This document shows, one piece after another, positions 8,076 through 10,142 of a stretch of DNA of 10,142 nt. The DNA lies in assembly GCA_022706885.1 (NCBI GenBank), contig JAKJBR010000043.1, positions 1-10,142 on the forward strand, read 5' to 3'. Position numbers and translations under genes: made by a program. A model generated the notes under the pieces. It saw only the letters and a program-made list of their open reading frames with translations, searched no databases and was not told the origin of the DNA. Positions within the stretch are counted from its first letter, which is position 1, and the number at the start of each line of letters is the position of its first letter. Source of the stretch: DUPQ01 sp022706885. Its GTDB lineage: Bacteria > Bacillota > Clostridia > DUPQ01.

Positions 8076-8787
8076 CGGACCTTTCCCTGCAAAAGACGGA
8101 GCCTGTTCGGGATATGTTATAGAGAGCAATAATAAAGATTGCGGAAGCGGAATTAAGACTTTAAACAGTAAAGGTCTTGTAATTTTGGACTTGGGAAGCG
8201 GTTGTCTTGCAAATTTCCAAAAGAAGTTCGACATTTCGGATATATCTTTTATTGTAATAACCCATCTTCATTTTGATCACATGTCGGATTTATTGGTCTT
8301 GCGATATGCTCTTCAGGTGAAGGGGAGGACATTGGATGTATACTTGCCGAAAGAGCCGGAAAACATAGTATCGGTAGTGAAATGCGATGAGTTTAATCTT
8401 GTCCATATTGACGAATCTTCGGTAATAAAAAGAGATTTTTTTGTCTTGCGTTTTAAGAAAACCACACACCCCGTGGAAACATATGCTGTAAAAATTAATG
8501 ACCGTTTTGTTTATTCGTCGGATTTGTCGCAACCGGAGGATTTGACGGATTTTGCATACGGTGTTGATACTTTGTTAATCGATTCGGCTTTGCTTGCAAA
8601 ACAGAAGAGTAAAACAAAAGCCGCTCATCTTTGTGCAAAAGAATGCGGGATGCTGGCAGCAAAATTAAATGTAAAAAGGCTTATACTGACACATTTTCCG
8701 CCTTATTCCGATTTAGAGCAATACTGTATGGAAGCTTCCTCATATTTCAGCAATACCGTGGCAGCGGAAATTCTTGGAGAATATTAA
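8050..8787 (+). CDS. Metallo-beta-lactamase fold hydrolase, RNase Z/YhfI-like
   Basis: This is a predicted metal-dependent hydrolase, 245 residues, with no signal peptide, so cytoplasmic. The two-metal site is complete: HLHFDH with His72, His74, Asp76 and His77, then His140 (TTHPVE), Asp158 (SSD) and His215 (LTHF). His193 in AAHLCAKE matches the HxTA segment of the RNase Z/YhfI group, with cysteine replacing the usual threonine. The length and lack of an obvious tRNA-binding exosite arm favour a YhfI-like enzyme over true RNase Z; the substrate is unknown. ATG 8050 lies 26 bases inside murG and has a strong site, CGGAGGT at 8038-8044, five bases upstream, so it is probably co-translated with murG. 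Isoleucine codon use is more mixed than in murG. It is followed by the only real gap in the window. Confidence 0.85.
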   Translation: MKLTVLGNNGPFPAKDGACSGYVIESNNKDCGSGIKTLNSKGLVILDLGSGCLANFQKKFDISDISFIVITHLHFDHMSDLLVLRYALQVKGRTLDVYLPKEPENIVSVVKCDEFNLVHIDESSVIKRDFFVLRFKKTTHPVETYAVKINDRFVYSSDLSQPEDLTDFAYGVDTLLIDSALLAKQKSKTKAAHLCAKECGMLAAKLNVKRLILTHFPPYSDLEQYCMEASSYFSNTVAAEILGEY

Positions 8788-8825
8788 CGGATATATGTAA
8801 TATTTGCTGCGAATTTCAAAAAGAG

Positions 8826-8852
8826 TTATTAAAAGTTCATGAAAAGTTCATA
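8826..8852 (+). promoter_or_regulatory. Three direct hexamer repeats, possible OmpR/PhoP-type response regulator site
   Basis: TTATTA (8826-8831), TTCATG (8836-8841) and TTCATA (8847-8852) are spaced 10 and 11 bases apart, one helical turn, so they face the same side of the DNA. The last two sit in a perfect 10-base repeat AAAAGTTCAT at 8831-8840 and 8842-8851. Response regulators of the OmpR/PhoB family bind such direct repeats, and the Bacillus PhoP box is TT(A/C/T)A(C/T)A at about 11-base spacing: TTCATA fits it fully and the other two miss one position each. Binding by any particular regulator is inference. The array lies between the dcw operon and the transporter genes and could control the latter. 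Confidence 0.4.
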
Positions 8853-8863
8853 ATGTTTTGCAG

Positions 8864-8900
8864 TAAAATGCTTTTAATTGACAGGTTAATGGGCTATAAT
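8864..8900 (+). promoter_or_regulatory. Candidate promoter(s) of the adaptor-permease unit
   Basis: Three sigma-70/sigma-A-like hexamers are seen: TAAAAT at 8864-8869, TTGACA at 8878-8883 and TATAAT at 8895-8900. TTGACA and TATAAT are each perfect but separated by only 11 bases, too short to work together. TATAAT with the weak TTTTAA at 8872-8877 gives a 17-base spacer but a leader of only about 13 bases. TAAAAT has no -35 box; it lies 11 bases after the hexamer repeats, as in activator-dependent promoters where the boxes replace the -35. Which one is used is not determined. Confidence 0.4.
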
Positions 8901-8906
8901 GCCTAC

Positions 8907-8913
8907 AGAAGGA
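8907..8913 (+). promoter_or_regulatory. Ribosome binding site for the adaptor gene
   Basis: AGAAGGA is six bases ahead of ATG 8920 and supports that start over the in-frame ATG at 8899. Confidence 0.75.
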
Positions 8914-8919
8914 CTTCAT

Positions 8920-9921
8920 ATGAATAAAAAAGCATATCTTTCCGTACTATTGATAATATTATTGATTTGTATGACAGGGTGTATGTCAATCTTCCCCAAG
9001 GAAGATGAAATGCTGTTATTGCCTGTTCCCTCAACGGCTCCTGTGGAGTATAAGACTATAAACCCCACAAAAGGCGATATTGTCAACTCCATAACCATTC
9101 TGTGTAATGTTGCTAACAGATATGAGAACTTACAGGATCAGTTTTTTTCGGTAGACGGATATCTGGAAGAATTGTTTGTGGAAAACGAACAGTATGTAGA
9201 GAAAGGCGATTTAATAGCTATTCTATCCGACCGCAAAGATAAAGAGCAGGTGGAAAATGCATATCTGAACGCTTTGAACGAGTTTATAAGAGTACAGGAC
9301 CTGTATGTTAAAAATGCCGCAACCGAGTATCAGTTCAGAAGGGCGGAAATAGCTTACAATCATGCCAAAGAGAAGTATGACGACCTTTATATTTACATGA
9401 CCAACAAGGAACTTCGGGCATCGCAATCGGGCTTTATAGTTAATATTCGCTCCTTTCCCAATGATATTGCAAAAGATGCTCCTATCGGCAGGACTATAAG
9501 ATTCTGTTCTATTGCTACGGGACAATATAAGAGCATAAGCGGTACCACATCGGCTGTCAATGCCTCTAAATTGAAGCCCGGAGCGGGTGTGATAGTTGTC
9601 AGTAAAGATATTGAATATAACGGGTATGTGTTAACATCCGAGGGAACGAATCTTTCCTTCGGATTGGATGAAATGGATGCGGTAACTGCGGGAGAAGTAG
9701 TGCAAATCAGAGTGATAATAGATGAAGTTTATGATGTGCTCAAACTCCCGAAATATGCCGTTACCATAAGAGATCAGAAAACAGCTGCGGTAAGGGTATT
9801 AAAAGATAATACCCCCACAAATATGGAAATAAACATCGGATTGACTTCGTCTTCGGAAGTGGAAATACTTCCCGGACAAGGCATTGATGAAGATACTATG
9901 ATTATAACGGGGACCAAGTAG
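8920..9921 (+). CDS. Lipoprotein membrane-fusion adaptor of an ABC exporter (HlyD/MacA/YknX type)
   Basis: The product is a 333-residue extracytoplasmic adaptor that would connect to an ABC permease, as MacA or YknX do. Residues 1-20 form a lipoprotein signal with K-K charges, a hydrophobic core and MTGC, giving lipidation at Cys21. A split lipoyl-like domain occupies about 74-104 (V-x-x-G-Y-L-x-x-L, then V-E-K-G-D-L-I) and 164-176. Between them, residues 106-160 form a short charged helical hairpin. A beta-barrel region (about 200-270) and a membrane-proximal domain ending in V-E-I-L-P-G-Q-G follow. ATG 8920 has AGAAGGA at 8907-8913, six bases upstream. The in-frame ATG at 8899 is less likely: it would put seven residues ahead of the signal, lacks a ribosome site, and overlaps a TATAAT box. 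The short hairpin argues against a long TolC-reaching adaptor. The substrate is unknown. Confidence 0.82.
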   Translation: MNKKAYLSVLLIILLICMTGCMSIFPKEDEMLLLPVPSTAPVEYKTINPTKGDIVNSITILCNVANRYENLQDQFFSVDGYLEELFVENEQYVEKGDLIAILSDRKDKEQVENAYLNALNEFIRVQDLYVKNAATEYQFRRAEIAYNHAKEKYDDLYIYMTNKELRASQSGFIVNIRSFPNDIAKDAPIGRTIRFCSIATGQYKSISGTTSAVNASKLKPGAGVIVVSKDIEYNGYVLTSEGTNLSFGLDEMDAVTAGEVVQIRVIIDEVYDVLKLPKYAVTIRDQKTAAVRVLKDNTPTNMEINIGLTSSSEVEILPGQGIDEDTMIITGTK

Positions 9922-9922
9922 T

Positions 9923-10142
9923 ATGCTGAGACTTATTTTCAGAAAGATATTGAATAATAAATGGATGGTTATCTGTCTCGTTATAGGGTGTGCATTTGCC
10001 ATAGCGGTAGCTGCGGCAATTCCCATGTATGCTTCGGGTATGTACAACACAATGCTGGTCAACGAATTTAAAAAAGAACAGGTGCAATTTGATACTTTTC
10101 CGTTTAAAGCCTCATACAATGTGACATTTTTCGGACTGCAAA
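9923..10142 (+). CDS. ABC transporter permease, N-terminal fragment (right edge)
   Basis: Only the first 73 codons are in the window. The protein starts with a basic stretch (M-L-R-L-I-F-R-K) followed by a long hydrophobic helix at about residues 14-37, then P-M-Y-A-S-G and a polar extracytoplasmic stretch. This layout is typical of FtsX/MacB-like permeases of Gram-positive exporters, whose large outer domain begins after the first helix. ATG 9923 lies one base after the adaptor stop, with GGGGA at 9909-9913 nine bases upstream, so the two genes are co-transcribed and probably coupled. The family call rests on the N-terminus and the adaptor neighbour, not on diagnostic motifs. An ATPase gene would be expected just beyond the window. 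Confidence 0.65.
   Translation, partial: MLRLIFRKILNNKWMVICLVIGCAFAIAVAAAIPMYASGMYNTMLVNEFKKEQVQFDTFPFKASYNVTFFGLQ

Noticed and set aside
8761..8820. Possible terminator after the hydrolase gene
   Set aside because: Inverted segments exist (AATATTA 8780-8786 with TAATATT 8798-8804, GAAATTC 8767-8773 with GAATTTC 8811-8817, GCAGC 8761-8765 with GCTGC 8806-8810), but they are AT-rich or mutually exclusive, partly inside the gene, and no T-run follows on the + strand. Read-through into the exporter genes remains possible.
8631..8927. 98-codon + strand open frame across the end of the hydrolase gene and the gap
   Set aside because: It overlaps the hydrolase in another frame, spans the regulatory gap, has no ribosome site and no recognisable protein pattern.

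Overview
The window is a piece of the division and cell wall (dcw) gene cluster of a Gram-positive, probably spore-forming member of the Clostridia. The call rests on gene order, the SpoVD-type transpeptidase with C-terminal PASTA repeats, Gram-positive ribosome binding sites, and an AT-leaning composition (about 40% GC by eye) with strong use of the isoleucine codon ATA. No species can be named from the sequence. All supported genes lie on the + strand. No tRNA, rRNA, CRISPR array, insertion sequence or phage gene was seen.

Region 1 (1-8075) is a tightly packed peptidoglycan operon: a class B penicillin-binding protein that is open at the left edge, then murE, murF, mraY, ftsW/spoVE and murG. 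These genes cover UDP-MurNAc-peptide completion (MurE adds the third residue, MurF adds D-Ala-D-Ala), transfer to undecaprenyl phosphate (MraY, lipid I), GlcNAc addition (MurG, lipid II), glycan polymerisation (FtsW) and crosslinking (the PBP). Three of the junctions are 4-base ATGA overlaps, which points to translational coupling. murD, usually found between mraY and ftsW in related clusters, is absent here. MurE carries several substitutions at normally invariant motif positions.

Region 2 (8050-8787) is a small metallo-beta-lactamase-fold hydrolase (RNase Z/YhfI-like). Its start lies inside the end of murG, so it belongs to the same transcript although it has no known cell-wall role.

Region 3 (8788-8919) is the only real intergenic gap. 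It holds three near-identical hexamers at a 10-11 base period, resembling an OmpR/PhoP-type response regulator site, and promoter-like hexamers. There is no convincing terminator.

Region 4 (8920-10142) starts a second unit: a lipoprotein adaptor of the HlyD/MacA type, followed after 1 base by the start of an ABC-transporter permease that runs off the right edge. Together they look like the beginning of a MacAB/YknXYZ-like export system.

Most of the window is conserved core biology. The parts most worth checking are the MurE motif changes, the missing murD, the hydrolase fused into the murG transcript, and the repeat array upstream of the transporter. I did not find a clearly new multi-gene system.
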